From Methylobacterium phyllostachyos (GTDB taxonomy: Bacteria > Pseudomonadota > Alphaproteobacteria > Rhizobiales > Beijerinckiaceae): a stretch of DNA of 64,000 bases. The notes below the pieces were generated by a model. It searched no databases and was not told the origin of the DNA. It was given only the letters and a program-made list of their open reading frames with translations. Both the position numbers and the translations under genes were made by a program. Positions 33,870 to 44,368 of this stretch are shown piece after piece; position 1 is the stretch's first letter; each line of letters opens with the position of its first letter. Where the stretch lies: positions 1 to 64,000 of the forward strand of contig NZ_FNHS01000011.1 of assembly GCF_900103445.1 (NCBI RefSeq). Reading direction: 5' to 3'.

Positions 33870-35114
33870 ATGTTCGGCCTGAACCGCAAGCGCTCGGAGA
33901 CGGGCGCGTCCAGCTCCCTGCAAAGGGCCGCTGCGCCGGTGCAGGCACCGGTCATCGTCGCGGCCGCGCCGGAACCGCAGCCTGCCGCCGTCCCGGCCTT
34001 CGATCGCGAATGGCAATCGCTGCTGGCGCGCATGTCGGCCGCGGCCTCGGATGCCGGCACCTCGATCGGCTGGATGACCCATGACGCCTCCGGCACCGCC
34101 GAGCAGGCCCGGCTGATCGCGGCCGCGAGCGAGGAACTCGCCGCCACCACGGGAGAGATCGCGGCCCGCTCCGCCTCGGCCGCAGAGACCGCCGAGACCG
34201 CCCGCGCCGGGATCGCCACCTGCGTCGGCGACCTGCAACGTGCCGCCGATGGCATGCGCGGGATCGAGGAGGGAACCGAGGAGATCGGCAACCGGCTCGA
34301 CAGCTTCTCGACCGCGGCCCTGCGGATCGAGGAGATGGCCGGCACCATTGCGGCAATCTCGGCCCAGACTAACCTCCTGGCGCTCAACGCCACGATCGAG
34401 GCGGCGCGCGCCGGCGAGGCGGGCCGCGGCTTCGCCGTGGTGGCTGCCGAGGTGAAGACCTTGTCGGCCCAGACCGCTAAGGCGACCGACGAGATCCGCG
34501 CCCGCGTGGCGGGCCTGCGCGAGGAGATGGCGGCCATGCAGGCCGCGGTCACGCGCAGCCGCGGCGCGGTCGAGACCGGGGCCGCCGCCATGGTGCGGGC
34601 CAATGCCCGCGTCGAGGCCGAGAGCGGCGCCGTCGCGACCGTCGCGTCGCAGATGCGCGAGGCCTCCGAGATCCTGAACCAGCAGATCCAGGCCACCGGC
34701 GACATCGCCAACAACGTTGGCCGGATCGCGGAGGGCACCGACAAGGCGCGCCGGGAGATCGGAGACGCGCTGACCGAACTCGAACAGATCGAGGCGCTCG
34801 GCCGCAACCTGCTCGACCGGCAGGACGGCGGCCAGGCAGCGGAGGCGCATACGGCGCGCCTTCCGGCCGACCTCGCCGCTTGGCGGCGCGCCATCGCGGC
34901 GACCCTGGTCGGCATGCGCTCGGCCGACAACCCGCCCGTGGCGGTGGCCGCCAACCCGGCGCGGCCGGCCGCCGTTGAGACGCCCCTGGCGCAGGCCCGC
35001 GAACAGGCGGCGGCGATGCTCCGCCATGTCCGCGCCCAGGCCTGGGACGAAGCGACCACCGCCTTCGTCGCCTTCGAGGCGGCCATCAAGGACACGCGGT
35101 CGGCCGTCGCCTGA
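33870..35114 (+). CDS. soluble methyl-accepting chemotaxis-like protein
   Basis: The 414-residue protein has no transmembrane helix. After a short Pro/Ala-rich N-terminus it is a long coiled coil with a chemoreceptor signalling tip ([20 protein letters not shown], about residues 165-185) and the typical [22 protein letters not shown] on the return helix. A C-terminal helical region (about 320-414) is not a known sensor domain. The lack of TM and HAMP segments suggests a cytoplasmic chemoreceptor or a signalling adaptor. It has its own gap after the rne terminators and converges on the uraD gene. Confidence 0.88.
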   Translation: MFGLNRKRSETGASSSLQRAAAPVQAPVIVAAAPEPQPAAVPAFDREWQSLLARMSAAASDAGTSIGWMTHDASGTAEQARLIAAASEELAATTGEIAARSASAAETAETARAGIATCVGDLQRAADGMRGIEEGTEEIGNRLDSFSTAALRIEEMAGTIAAISAQTNLLALNATIEAARAGEAGRGFAVVAAEVKTLSAQTAKATDEIRARVAGLREEMAAMQAAVTRSRGAVETGAAAMVRANARVEAESGAVATVASQMREASEILNQQIQATGDIANNVGRIAEGTDKARREIGDALTELEQIEALGRNLLDRQDGGQAAEAHTARLPADLAAWRRAIAATLVGMRSADNPPVAVAANPARPAAVETPLAQAREQAAAMLRHVRAQAWDEATTAFVAFEAAIKDTRSAVA

Positions 35115-35130
35115 GCGGCCGCGGACGCTT

Positions 35131-35640
35131 TCAGGCGTCGATCAGGCGATCCAGCCGCATGCGGGTGATCTGCGCGACCTCCTCCAGCGCGGTCTCTCGC
35201 TCGGCCGCCGGATCCCGGCCGAGCCGGACCTCGAAGACCGAGAGGATCTCGCCCCGGCTGCGCCCCCGCACCGCGACGATGAACGGGAAGCCGAACCGGG
35301 CGCGGTAGGCCGTGTTCAACCGCGCGAAGGCCGCTGCCTCGGCCTCCGCCATGCGGTCGAGCCCGGCGCTGCCCTGCTCGCTCGCCGAGTCGGCCGTGAG
35401 GGCCCGCGCCCGCGCCTCGGGGCCGGCGAGTTCCGGATGGCCGTTGAGGAACGTCAGCTGCACCTCGTCGGGTGCGGAGCGCAGGGCTCGCATCATCGCC
35501 GCGTGCAGGTCGCCGATGCTGACGAAGGGGCGCTGCGGCGCGACGGCCTCGGCCACCCAGGCGGCGTGCTCGAACACGCCCCTGAGCAAGGCCACGAAGG
35601 CGCTCGCCTCCATCCGGTTCACGGTGGTGAGGTCAGGCAC
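35131..35640 (-). CDS. uraD: OHCU decarboxylase
   Basis: UraD decarboxylates 2-oxo-4-hydroxy-4-carboxy-5-ureidoimidazoline to S-allantoin, the last step from urate. The 169-residue product shows the catalytic set: His in FEHAAWV, then LNGHPELAG, Glu-Gln in SASEQGSAGLD, and the RFGFPFIVAVRGRS substrate-binding loop. The start is GTG 35640, four bases after the uraH stop, so it is co-transcribed with uraH. No uricase gene is in the window. Confidence 0.92.
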   Translation of the reverse strand: MPDLTTVNRMEASAFVALLRGVFEHAAWVAEAVAPQRPFVSIGDLHAAMMRALRSAPDEVQLTFLNGHPELAGPEARARALTADSASEQGSAGLDRMAEAEAAAFARLNTAYRARFGFPFIVAVRGRSRGEILSVFEVRLGRDPAAERETALEEVAQITRMRLDRLIDA

Positions 35641-35644
35641 CGCC

Positions 35645-36028
35645 TCAGCTGCCGCGGTATGTGGTGAAGCTGCCGGGGGCGCACAGCATCGGCACGTGGT
35701 AGTGCTGCGCCGGATCGAAGATCGCGAAGCGCACCACCGGGTTGTCGATGAAGATGTCGGCCTCTGCGGTGCCGGGACGGTCGCGGAAATAGTCCTCCAC
35801 GTGGAAGACCAGCTGGTACTGGCCGACCTTCGCCTCGCTCGGTGCCAGGATCGGCTGGTCGGTGCGGCCATCCGCGTTCGTGACCACGCTCTTCACGAGC
35901 CGCCACGTCCCGCCCTTCGATGTCCCGCCTTCCGATGCCTCGCCCTCCAGAACGGAGAAGTCGATGCGGACCCCCGCGGCGGGACGGCCGCGATCGGTAT
36001 CGAGGACGTGGGTCGAAATGCCGGCCAT
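35645..36028 (-). CDS. uraH: 5-hydroxyisourate hydrolase, cytoplasmic form
   Basis: UraH is the transthyretin-like enzyme that hydrolyses 5-hydroxyisourate to OHCU. The 127-residue protein has the family's N-terminal STHVLDTDRGRPA, where His is catalytic. The Arg is in TNADGRTDQPIL, the second His in AQHYHVPMLCAPGSFTTYRG, and the diagnostic C-terminal YRGS is present. There is a 12-residue Gly/Ser/Thr-rich expansion around residues 29-41 (EGEASEGGTSKGG). The protein has no signal peptide. It lies between the exported paralogue and uraD. Confidence 0.93.
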   Translation of the reverse strand: MAGISTHVLDTDRGRPAAGVRIDFSVLEGEASEGGTSKGGTWRLVKSVVTNADGRTDQPILAPSEAKVGQYQLVFHVEDYFRDRPGTAEADIFIDNPVVRFAIFDPAQHYHVPMLCAPGSFTTYRGS

Positions 36029-36042
36029 GGCGTGACGATGCT

Positions 36043-36561
36043 CTAACTGCCGCGATAGTAGGAATAGCCCCAGGGCGTGAACAGCACCGGCAGGTGGTGG
36101 CGCTGGCCCGCATCGCGGATCCGGAAGCGAATCGGCACGCGATCAAGGAAGTTCGGGCTCGGCAGGCTCACACCGCGGGCGGCGAAATAGGCCCCGAGAT
36201 GCAGCAGCAGCTCGTAATGGCCGGGCCGGAGTGCGGCGTCCGTCAGTAACGGCTCGGCCGGCCGGCCGTTGGCCGCGGTCGTGACGGTCTTGATCGGCGC
36301 AAGGCTGTCACCCTCGCGCCAAGCAAGGTCGCAGACCATGCCGGCGGCCGGAGTGCCGTGGAAATTGTCGATGGCGTGCAGCGTCAGGCGCGGGCCGAGG
36401 CCAGCCTGTGAGACCGGGGCATGCGCGAGCGGGGCGGTCTTGTCGGAAGCCGTTGACGGCGCCGGGCCTGCCTGCGCCAGGACGCCGCCGGATGCGGCTG
36501 CCGCAGCACCCCCGAGACCGAGTCCGGTGAAGCTGCGGCGGGTCAGGGGCGATATCTCCAC
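36043..36561 (-). CDS. Tat-exported 5-hydroxyisourate hydrolase paralogue
   Basis: This 172-residue paralogue of uraH has a twin-arginine signal (TRRSFTGLGLGGAAAAASGG, residues about 7-26) and a short linker. The HIU hydrolase domain follows: LTLHAIDNFHGTPA, TAANGRPAEPLL, RHHLPVLFTPWGYSYYRGS. The catalytic His, Arg, His and terminal YRGS are kept, so it is probably active in the periplasm. Its stop is 14 bases before the cytoplasmic uraH start, so both are in one operon with uraD. Confidence 0.85.
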   Translation of the reverse strand: MEISPLTRRSFTGLGLGGAAAAASGGVLAQAGPAPSTASDKTAPLAHAPVSQAGLGPRLTLHAIDNFHGTPAAGMVCDLAWREGDSLAPIKTVTTAANGRPAEPLLTDAALRPGHYELLLHLGAYFAARGVSLPSPNFLDRVPIRFRIRDAGQRHHLPVLFTPWGYSYYRGS

Positions 36562-36650
36562 GGCGGGCTCCCATCATGCGACCGGTCGTCGGATCGCGGA
36601 CGGCGATCGTTCACGCCGCGTGCAAGGGACACGCCAGGAACGGGAAATGG

Positions 36651-36878
36651 CTATTGCGACGGCGGTTCGGGCGCGGTGGATCCATCATTGGCCTTCCGGC
36701 GCTCGCGTTCCTTGCGCAACTCCCGCTCGGCCAAGAGCCAGAACTCGATCTCGAATCCCTCCGGCCGGTGGTTGCGCTCCCACAATTCATAGGCGCGCTC
36801 GCGAATCCGCTCGAACGTGATGGCGTCCGGCCCCGGGGCGGAAGGGGCGGGAGAGGACGCGGGCTGGTCGTCGGACAT
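36651..36878 (-). CDS. DUF2934 domain protein
   Basis: The 75-residue protein carries the short DUF2934 motif: RIRERAYELWERNHRPEG followed by FEIEFWLLAERELRKE, flanked by Pro/Ser-rich tails. The family is common in methylobacteria and rhizobia and has no known function. The start at 36878 has GGGAG upstream; an in-frame ATG at 36953 would add 25 disordered residues. Neighbouring small genes (DUF3606) have the same orientation. Confidence 0.8.
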   Translation of the reverse strand: MSDDQPASSPAPSAPGPDAITFERIRERAYELWERNHRPEGFEIEFWLLAERELRKERERRKANDGSTAPEPPSQ

Positions 36879-36970
36879 GGACGAGGCTCCCGCGGCGTAG
36901 GACGGGGGTTCCGGGGTCGTCGCCCCCGGAGACGGATAGGTGTCGGACTTCATGGCGGCGCCCGCCCCGC

Positions 36971-37141
36971 TCAGGTCGCTGGCCTGTCGAGATAGGCGGC
37001 CACGCTGGTGATCCGGCTCCCCACCATCGTGACGGCCTTGCGCAGCCGGTCCTCGCTCACGCCGAAGCGTTGGGCCCAGGCCTCGCGGGTGGCGCGGTCG
37101 TAGATGTCGAGATGCGTCTTGCCTCTGGCTTGGGTGGACAT
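36971..37141 (-). CDS. DUF3606 domain protein
   Basis: This 56-residue small protein fits the DUF3606 pattern: YDRATREAWAQRFGVSEDRL, then RKAVTMVGSRITSVAAYL. The family is of unknown function and typical of rhizobial and methylobacterial genomes, where the genes are often stress-induced. The start at 37141 gives the expected length; the frame extends upstream without further family sequence. Confidence 0.8.
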   Translation of the reverse strand: MSTQARGKTHLDIYDRATREAWAQRFGVSEDRLRKAVTMVGSRITSVAAYLDRPAT

Positions 37142-37208
37142 GGCGTGCCCGCTCCGGTCTCTGGCTGTGCCGCGGCGGTGCCGGGCTGTCTGCCAGGACA
37201 ACCGGGCG

Positions 37209-38261
37209 TCACCGCCTTCGGTTGCCGGGCCGAAGCGCGCCTGTGGATCGATCAGGGCCCGGTGTCGCGGGCCGTGCCGCCGGGTCGAGCAGCGGCTCGG
37301 ACGGCTCCGCCTCCCGCGGTATCCGGGCCGCCACGAAGGCGGTGAGCAGCGGCACCAGCAGGGCGGTCACCACGACGCTCGCCGCCACCAGCACCGTCGC
37401 GGGGCCGGCGGCCTCCGCGTAGGCGGGGTTGGCGGCCGCGATGATCGCCGGCACGGCGGCGGCGTTGCCCGCCGTGGAGGCGGCTGCCACGCCGGCGACG
37501 CCGTTGCCCCCGGTGAGCCGGTCGGCCACGAACAGGGCCGCCCCCGTGACCGCCACCACCGCGGCCCCGAGCCCGATCCCGAGCAGGCCCGCCTGCCAGA
37601 TCTTGGCGAGGTCGAGCCCGAAGCCCAGCGCGAAGGCGAAGAACGGGATCATCACCGGGGCGGCGCCGGACAGGAAGGCGCGCATGTCGCGGTCGAGGTT
37701 GCCAAGCACCATGCCGATCACGAGCGGCAGGATGCTGCCCACCAGCGTCGGCCACGGAAAGGCCGAGAGGCCCGCGAGTCCGAGCGTGACCATGGTGAGG
37801 AACGGGCCGGATTCGAGGCTCATGATCGCGTAGGCGCCCGCATCCTTCGGGCGGCCGAACTGGCCCATCAGGGCGAGGTAGAGCCCGCCGTTGGTGTCGT
37901 TCATGGCGGCGACGATCGCCAGCGTCGAGAGCCCCGCGAAGGCGCCGGCCGTGATCGGCGCCTCGCCCAGGAGATGGCCGAACACCACGCCCAGGATCGC
38001 CGCGACGCCGACCTTGGTGGCCAGCAGCACGCCACCCTTGCGGGCGATCGCCGGGGTGGCGCGGAAATCGATGCCCGCCCCCATGCAGACGAAGAACACC
38101 GCCAGGATCGGCAGGGCACCGTTGAACAGCGCCCCGGTGAACGAGCCGAAGAAGGTCGCGGTGTTCGGGAACAGCGTGTGGAGGATCGCGCCGAGGAACA
38201 GCGGCACCACCATCAGGCCGCCCGGGACGCGCTCCAGCGAGCGCTTGATCGGAATCTGCAT
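37209..38261 (-). CDS. kdgT: 2-keto-3-deoxygluconate permease-type transporter
   Basis: The 350-residue membrane protein has about 10 helices and matches KdgT-type proton symporters: [20 protein letters not shown] at the N-terminus, [19 protein letters not shown] in the middle, and [19 protein letters not shown] later. Classical KdgT imports 2-keto-3-deoxygluconate. Here it diverges from a DUF1537 kinase/PdxA2 pair, so import of a four-carbon acid sugar such as D-threonate or an erythronate is the better guess. The C-terminal 35 residues are a charged tail. Confidence 0.85.
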   Translation of the reverse strand: MQIPIKRSLERVPGGLMVVPLFLGAILHTLFPNTATFFGSFTGALFNGALPILAVFFVCMGAGIDFRATPAIARKGGVLLATKVGVAAILGVVFGHLLGEAPITAGAFAGLSTLAIVAAMNDTNGGLYLALMGQFGRPKDAGAYAIMSLESGPFLTMVTLGLAGLSAFPWPTLVGSILPLVIGMVLGNLDRDMRAFLSGAAPVMIPFFAFALGFGLDLAKIWQAGLLGIGLGAAVVAVTGAALFVADRLTGGNGVAGVAAASTAGNAAAVPAIIAAANPAYAEAAGPATVLVAASVVVTALLVPLLTAFVAARIPREAEPSEPLLDPAARPATPGPDRSTGALRPGNRRR

Positions 38262-38444
38262 GGGTCGTCCTCCGGTGCGGCCGCTGTCCCGGGCCTGTCA
38301 CCTGAAACCGTTCCCCCCGGGGCGCTGCTACAACCTTTCGACAAGCGGGTGCAACTTGGCAGTAGAATCGCCCTCTATTGACACTGAGCCTACCCATTGC
38401 CGATGAGGCCGACTTGGCGCGCAGTGAGCGGCGCAGGTCTTTCG

Positions 38445-39565
38445 ATGAACACCGATGTCCCGGCCATGACCCGCCTGCGCCTCATCGCCGACGACCTGAC
38501 CGGCACCCTCGACACCGCCGCCGGCTTCACCGGCCTGTGCGGGCCGATCCCGGTCGCATGGCCGGAAATCCTGCCGGCGGATGGATCCGGGTCCCTTGCG
38601 ATCGATTCCGGCACCCGGGAAGTCTCGTCCGCGCAAGCCGACCGGATCGTCGGGGATCTCGCGCCCCGGCTGCGGGACGCCGACATCGCCTTCAAGAAGG
38701 TCGACAGCCTGCTGCGCGGTCCCTGGGCGGCGGAACTCGCCGCGGTGATGCGGCTGGGCGCCTGGACGCGCTGCATCGTGGCGCCGGCCTTCCCGTATCA
38801 AGGGCGCCGCACGGAGGCGGGCCGACAGTGCGGCCGGCGTGACGGCAACTGGGAACCGGTCTCCGGCGACATCGCCGAAATCCTCCGGGCGGCGGGTCTG
38901 CCGGCGCGCCGGGCCGCCCTCGCGGATGGCCCGGTTGCGGGCGTGGCGGTGTACGACGCGTCGAGCGACGACGATCTCGCCCGGATCGCCGAACTCGGCC
39001 AAGCCGGAGACGTGCTCTGGTGCGGCAGCGGCGGCCTCGCGGCGGCCCTGGCCCGAGGCATGGCGGCGCCCGGCGACGATCGCCTCACCGGCCCCGTGCT
39101 CGGCCTGTTCGGCTCGGACCGGCCGGAAACTGCCGCACAGCTCGACGCCTGCGGGTCTCACCGCCTCGTCCTGTCGCCGGAGGCGACGGACCATGCTGTC
39201 CCGGTCGGCGAACGGCTCGCCCGGAACGGCGTCGTGATGGCGAGCCTCGCCCTACCCGCCGGCACCGCTCGGGAGGCCGCCGCCGCACGGATCGCCGCGA
39301 CCTTCGCGGATGTGGTTGACCAGATCCCGAAGCCCGGCACTCTGCTGGTCGCCGGCGGCGAGACCCTGAAGGCGCTCTGCCTCGCGCTTCGGGTCGAACG
39401 CCTCGACGTCACCGGCCAGATCGCCCCGGGCCTGCCGCGCTCGACCCTCCGGGGCGGGCGCTGGGACGGGCTCGCGGTGATCTCGAAATCCGGCGCCTTC
39501 GGAACAGAGGGCGTCTGGCGCGATCTACTCCATCGAAACGGTCTCACGCCCGACAGGAGCGACCC

Positions 39566-39569
<4 letters not shown>
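38445..39569 (+). CDS. four-carbon acid sugar kinase (DUF1537 family)
   Basis: DUF1537 kinases (OtnK/DtnK) phosphorylate C4 acid sugars such as D-threonate, L-threonate or D-erythronate at C4. The 374-residue product has the N-terminal LRLIADDLTGTLDTAAGF motif, FKKVDSLLRGPWAAEL, and the C-terminal nucleotide-binding LLVAGGETLKAL and GLAVISKSGAFG. The stop overlaps the ATG of the pdxA-like gene (ATGA), matching the DtnK-PdxA2 gene pairs of published pathways. ATG 38445 is preferred (AGG upstream) over 38466. Confidence 0.88.
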
Positions 39570-40594
<1,025 letters not shown>

Positions 40595-40622
40595 GCTAGC
40601 GATTTAGGACCAAGCGCGTTTT

Positions 40623-40731
40623 CCCCTCCCCCTTGTGGGGAGGGGTCAGGGGTGGGGGTGGTTCAGGATGAGGCGCAGCGGTGCCTTCTGCACCACCCCC
40701 ACCTCCAACTCCTCCCCACAAGGGGGAGGAG
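40623..40731. repeat. palindromic intergenic repeat, family A copy 2
   Basis: The 109-bp copy of the element at 27877 has the same layout. The left hairpin is CCCCTCCCC/GGGGAGGGG with a 5-base loop (40623-40645). The right hairpin is CTCCTCCCC-ACAAG-GGGGAGGAG (40709-40731). Orientation is the same as copy 1. It sits between the pdxA2 stop and the convergent yidD stop. Confidence 0.88.
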
Positions 40732-40819
40732 AGAGCGCAAGCGGGTTCGGACGACGATCGAGAAAAGAGCCCGTGTTGTCAGCCATGTTTCACGTGAAAC
40801 AAAACAAGAACACGGCCGC

Positions 40820-41158
40820 TCACCCCCCGTCGCCAGCAGCCCCCTCCCCCACGGCCTCGCAGGCGAACGGCGAAGGCGGCGCCTCGACGCCGCGCCAGCG
40901 GGCATAGGCCCAGGGGCGATACCAGACCGCCCCCGCCGGCAGCCGCTCAGGCACGAGGTCGATCCCGTGGGTGCCGAAAGGCCCGCACCTGCAGATCCGG
41001 GCGAACCCCATCCAGCCCCCCGGCCACAGTCCGTACCGGGTGATGGCGGTGTCGGTATATTCCGAACAACTCGGCCAGTGGCGGCACTGGCGGCCGATCA
41101 GCCCCGACAGGGTCAGCTGATAGGCGCGGATCCCCCAATGCGCCGCCCGCCGGATCAT
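40820..41158 (-). CDS. yidD: membrane protein insertion efficiency factor
   Basis: The 112-residue protein is a YidD family member: RAAHWGIRAYQLTLSGLIG, then CRHWPSCSEYTDTAITRYG with its conserved cysteines, then GWMGFARICRCGPFG and GIDLVPE. YidD is thought to aid YidC-dependent membrane protein insertion. The C-terminal 25 residues are Pro/Gly-rich and not conserved. It follows the IscU-like gene after 4 bases, a linkage seen in other alphaproteobacteria. Confidence 0.92.
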   Translation of the reverse strand: MIRRAAHWGIRAYQLTLSGLIGRQCRHWPSCSEYTDTAITRYGLWPGGWMGFARICRCGPFGTHGIDLVPERLPAGAVWYRPWAYARWRGVEAPPSPFACEAVGEGAAGDGG

Positions 41159-41162
41159 GCCC

Positions 41163-41606
41163 TCAGGCGGCCTGCCGCTTGGCGGCGATCTGGTCGAGGG
41201 CGTCCACCACCGCGTCGAAGGTCAGGAGCGTCGACGCGTGCCGCGCCTTGAACTCCCGCACCGGCTCCAGAACCGCGAGATCCGCCCAGGCGCCGTCGGG
41301 GGCCGGGCCGTTCTCCTTGAGCATCGCCCGCATGGTCTCGCGGACGCCGCGCAACTCCTCCGCGCTGGCGCCGACCACGTGGCGGCCCATGAGCGACGAG
41401 GAGGCCTGACCGAGCGCGCAGGCCCGGACCTCCTGAGCGAAGTCCGCCACCCGGCCGTCCTCGCCCAGCACGAGATCCACCGTCACGGTCGAGCCGCACA
41501 GGCGGGAATGCGCGGTGGCGCTGGCATCCGGGTGCTCCAGCCGGCCGAGCCGGGGGATATCGGCGGCCAGTTCGAGGATGCGGCGGTTGTAGATATCGTC
41601 GAGCAT
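41163..41606 (-). CDS. iron-sulfur cluster assembly scaffold (NifU-N/SufU-like)
   Basis: The 147-residue protein has the NifU N-terminal fold: DDIYNRRILELAADIPRLG, the first cysteine in SRLCGSTVTVDL, and the second in EVRACALGQASSSL. Where IscU/SufU have a third ligand Cys before the C-terminal helix, this protein has EFKARHASTLLTFDAV with no Cys. Similar three-to-two cysteine proteins are annotated as scaffold-like in rhizobia. A role in Fe-S assembly is plausible but a classical cluster site is incomplete. The start at 41606 (MLDDIYNRR) is preferred over 41663. Confidence 0.8.
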   Translation of the reverse strand: MLDDIYNRRILELAADIPRLGRLEHPDASATAHSRLCGSTVTVDLVLGEDGRVADFAQEVRACALGQASSSLMGRHVVGASAEELRGVRETMRAMLKENGPAPDGAWADLAVLEPVREFKARHASTLLTFDAVVDALDQIAAKRQAA

Positions 41607-41904
41607 CGGGTCCTCGGCCGTGTGTACAGGTCCCGTCGGGACACTGCCGCGCGGTTCGCGCATTGCGCGTTGCCCCGCGAACGATGATATAGGCGCCCTA
41701 CGGCTGCTTCGCGAGGAGGCAGGCCATCGACCAGGGTCGCGCCCACGGCCAAGGTGGTACCATGGCTCTGGCCAGACCGGGGCGCCGGCTTGAAACCTTT
41801 TCAGGCCCGGGATCTTCCCTCACACGCCCGACGCGATACCGACGATGTACGCCAAGCCCGACAGCACCCCGATGAAGTCCCGGATCGCACGGGCCGGAGA
41901 TGCC

Positions 41905-42663
41905 ATGGATGCCGCGCTCAAGTCCCTGTCGTATCCGAGCAGCGGCCAGGGTTTTCCCCCGAACGGGATCGACGGGCAAGGTCTAGACGGCATGCGCAAT
42001 GACAATCGGCCGGTGGATGAGGCGCGTCCCGTCGAGGTCGCCCCGGAGCCGGCCTCCGCCACCCGCGTCCCTGACGGAATCGAGACCGGCCGCCCGAGCC
42101 GCGCCGAGGCCGAGGCCGCCGTGCGCACCCTGCTGCGCTGGGCCGGCGACGACCCGACCCGCGAGGGCCTGCTGGATACCCCCGCCCGGGTGACCAAGGC
42201 CTACGAGCAGCTGTTCGGCGGCTACGGCGTCGATGCCGAGAAGCTGCTGGAGCGGGTGTTCGAGGAGGTCGAGGGCTACTCGGATATCGTGCTGGTGCGC
42301 GACATCCCGTTCCACTCCCATTGCGAGCACCACATGGTGCCGTTCATGGGGCTGGCTCACATCGCCTATTACCCGACCCGGGGCGTGGTCGGCCTGTCGA
42401 AGCTCGCCCGGGTGGTCGACACCTTCGCCCGCCGCCTGCAGACGCAGGAGACCATGACGGCCCAGATCGCCGACGTGATCGAGAGCATCCTCAAGCCCCG
42501 CGGCGTCGCCGTGATGGTGGAGGCCGAGCACCTCTGCATGGCGATGCGCGGCGTCCAGAAGGCCGGGGTCTCGACCATCACCAGCCAGTTCCGCGGCGTG
42601 TTCAAGGACAACGCCAACGAGCAGGTCCGCTTCCTGACCCTGGTGCGCGGCGGCGCCAAGTAG
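41905..42663 (+). CDS. folE: GTP cyclohydrolase I
   Basis: FolE converts GTP to 7,8-dihydroneopterin triphosphate, the first step of folate (and in methylotrophs methanopterin-related) pterin synthesis. The roughly 252-residue product has an unconserved N-terminal extension (about 70 residues). The core then follows: [15 protein letters not shown], the zinc-binding [25 protein letters not shown], and [12 protein letters not shown] with its catalytic His/Cys. The start is uncertain: 41905 has GGAG upstream, and 41845 and 41992 are alternatives. Confidence 0.94.
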   Translation: MDAALKSLSYPSSGQGFPPNGIDGQGLDGMRNDNRPVDEARPVEVAPEPASATRVPDGIETGRPSRAEAEAAVRTLLRWAGDDPTREGLLDTPARVTKAYEQLFGGYGVDAEKLLERVFEEVEGYSDIVLVRDIPFHSHCEHHMVPFMGLAHIAYYPTRGVVGLSKLARVVDTFARRLQTQETMTAQIADVIESILKPRGVAVMVEAEHLCMAMRGVQKAGVSTITSQFRGVFKDNANEQVRFLTLVRGGAK

Positions 42664-42703
42664 CCTATAGCTCGCGCCGAGTCAGGGACCGCTTCATCAC
42701 GCC

Positions 42704-43126
42704 ATGACCGCGCGCAACATCGCCTTCGATCCCCCCGGCCCCCGCGCCGCGGTCGAGGAGGGCCAAGCCTTCACGCCCCGCTTCGATCGGGACGGGCTGA
42801 TCACCTGCATCGCGGTCGATGCCCGGGACGGCCGGGTGCTGATGCTCGCCCACATGAACGCCGAATCGCTGGCGCGCACCCTCGAGACCGGGGAGGCGTG
42901 GTACTGGTCGCGCTCGCGGGGCGAGCTCTGGCACAAGGGCGCCACGAGCGGGCAGATCCAGCGCCTCGTCGAGATGCGGGTCGATTGCGACCAAGACGCC
43001 CTGCTGATCCGCGTGGAGGTCGGCGGCGATGGCGGCTGCTGTCACACCGGCCGGCGGGATTGCTTCTACCGTGCCGTCGTCCGGCAACCGGACGGCCGCG
43101 CCGCCCTGGAATTTGCCGGGATATGA
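42704..43126 (+). CDS. hisI: phosphoribosyl-AMP cyclohydrolase
   Basis: HisI opens the purine ring of phosphoribosyl-AMP in histidine biosynthesis. The 140-residue product has [36 protein letters not shown], and the metal-binding [13 protein letters not shown] with [14 protein letters not shown] carrying the zinc Cys residues. No hisE domain is fused. It lies 40 bases after folE and its stop overlaps the next ATG, so the three genes probably form one transcript. Confidence 0.95.
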   Translation: MTARNIAFDPPGPRAAVEEGQAFTPRFDRDGLITCIAVDARDGRVLMLAHMNAESLARTLETGEAWYWSRSRGELWHKGATSGQIQRLVEMRVDCDQDALLIRVEVGGDGGCCHTGRRDCFYRAVVRQPDGRAALEFAGI

Positions 43127-44109
43127 GCGCGACCCTTGCCGCGACCGGGTGGCAAGAGTGTCCCGCCGTCTCGTATCTCCTGCCCGGCGCCGTCGAGCCG
43201 ATCCGGCCGCTGCCGAAGGCGGGGCCGCGGATCGGGCTGGCGCTCGGCGGCGGCTCGGCCCGGGGCTGGGCCCATATTGGCGTGCTGCGCGCCCTGGAGG
43301 AGGCCGGCATCCACCCCACCGTGGTCGCGGGCTGCTCGATCGGGGCTGTCGTCGGCGCCTGCTACGCGGCCGGGCGGCTCGACCGGCTGGAAGCCTTCGC
43401 GCGGGCCCTGACCCGGCGCCGGGTGGTGGGGCTGATCGATCCGCGGCTGCCGGGTTCCAGCCTGATCGCCGGCAACCGCCTGCGCCAGCGGCTCCACGCC
43501 GATCTGGGCGAGCGCCGGATCGAGCGCCTGCCGATCCGGTTCGGCTGCGTCGCCACCGAGTACGGCACCGGCCAGGAGGTCTGCCTGACCGAGGGGCCGG
43601 CGGTGGACGCGGTGCGCGCCTCCTACGCGATCCCCGGCCTGTTCCCGCCGGTGACCCATGAGGGCCGGGTGCTGATGGATGGCACGCTGGTCAACCCGGT
43701 GCCGGTGGCTTTGGCCCGGGCGCTGGGGGCCGACCTCGTGATCTGCGTGAACCTCAACGGTGATACCGGCGGCCCGGTGGTGCGCGAGGTGCCGGCCTAC
43801 GTCCCCCGCCGCGGCTTCCTGAGCGCGCTGCGCGACCGCCTGCGGGGTTTTCCGCGCCCGGAGCCCGAGATCCCCGTGCCGGGCCTCGCCCGGGTGGTGC
43901 TCGACGCATTCAACATCACCCAGGACCGGATCTCCCGCTCCCGATTGGAGCGCGACCCGCCGGACGTGGCGATCGGGCCGGACGTGGCGAAGTTCGGACT
44001 GTTCGATTTCCACCGGGCCGATGAGGGGATCGCCCTCGGGTATCGGGCCGCGCGGGCGGCGCTGCCGCGGATCCGGGCTGTGGTAGCGGGGGCTGAGGCG
44101 CGGGCCTGA
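43123..44109 (+). CDS. patatin-like phospholipase (RssA-like)
   Basis: The 328-residue serine hydrolase has the patatin fold. The oxyanion hole is in [17 protein letters not shown], the nucleophile Ser in [13 protein letters not shown], and the catalytic Asp in [11 protein letters not shown]. The probable role is lipid acyl hydrolysis at the membrane. Its ATG overlaps the hisI stop (ATGA), indicating coupled translation. Repeat family C lies just downstream. Confidence 0.88.
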   Translation: MSATLAATGWQECPAVSYLLPGAVEPIRPLPKAGPRIGLALGGGSARGWAHIGVLRALEEAGIHPTVVAGCSIGAVVGACYAAGRLDRLEAFARALTRRRVVGLIDPRLPGSSLIAGNRLRQRLHADLGERRIERLPIRFGCVATEYGTGQEVCLTEGPAVDAVRASYAIPGLFPPVTHEGRVLMDGTLVNPVPVALARALGADLVICVNLNGDTGGPVVREVPAYVPRRGFLSALRDRLRGFPRPEPEIPVPGLARVVLDAFNITQDRISRSRLERDPPDVAIGPDVAKFGLFDFHRADEGIALGYRAARAALPRIRAVVAGAEARA

Positions 44110-44131
44110 AAACGTATGGGGCCGGGTCAAT

Positions 44132-44258
44132 CCCGCGCATCCGCCTCATCCTGAGGTGCCCGCGCGAGCGGGCCTCGAAGGAGGGCTCCAGGAACCGTGC
44201 GGCTGGCTGGAGAGCTCCTTCGAGGCCTCCGCTGCGCTCCGGCACCTCAGGATGCGGG
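44132..44258. repeat. palindromic intergenic repeat, family C
   Basis: This 127-bp near-perfect palindrome has outer arms CATCCTGAGGTGCC (44147-44160) and GGCACCTCAGGATG (44241-44254) that are exact reverse complements. The inner arms around CCTCGAAGGAG (44173-44183) and CTCCTTCGAGG (44215-44225) pair as well. It lies between the patatin and phoD-like genes. Only one copy is in the window. Confidence 0.85.
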
Positions 44259-44368
44259 AGATGGGTTGGAAGACTTGAAGAGGCTCCCGCCCCTGCTTGC
44301 CCCCTGCACCCGTCATCCCCCTGTCGCGCCGGCCTGCGATGGGCGCTCCACCATTTGGAGGGGTTCCA

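Noticed and set aside
37377..38396. Operator in the kdgT/kinase divergent gap
   Set aside because: A few half-palindromes (for example near 38330-38360) are visible, but none is convincing without a regulator or comparison.
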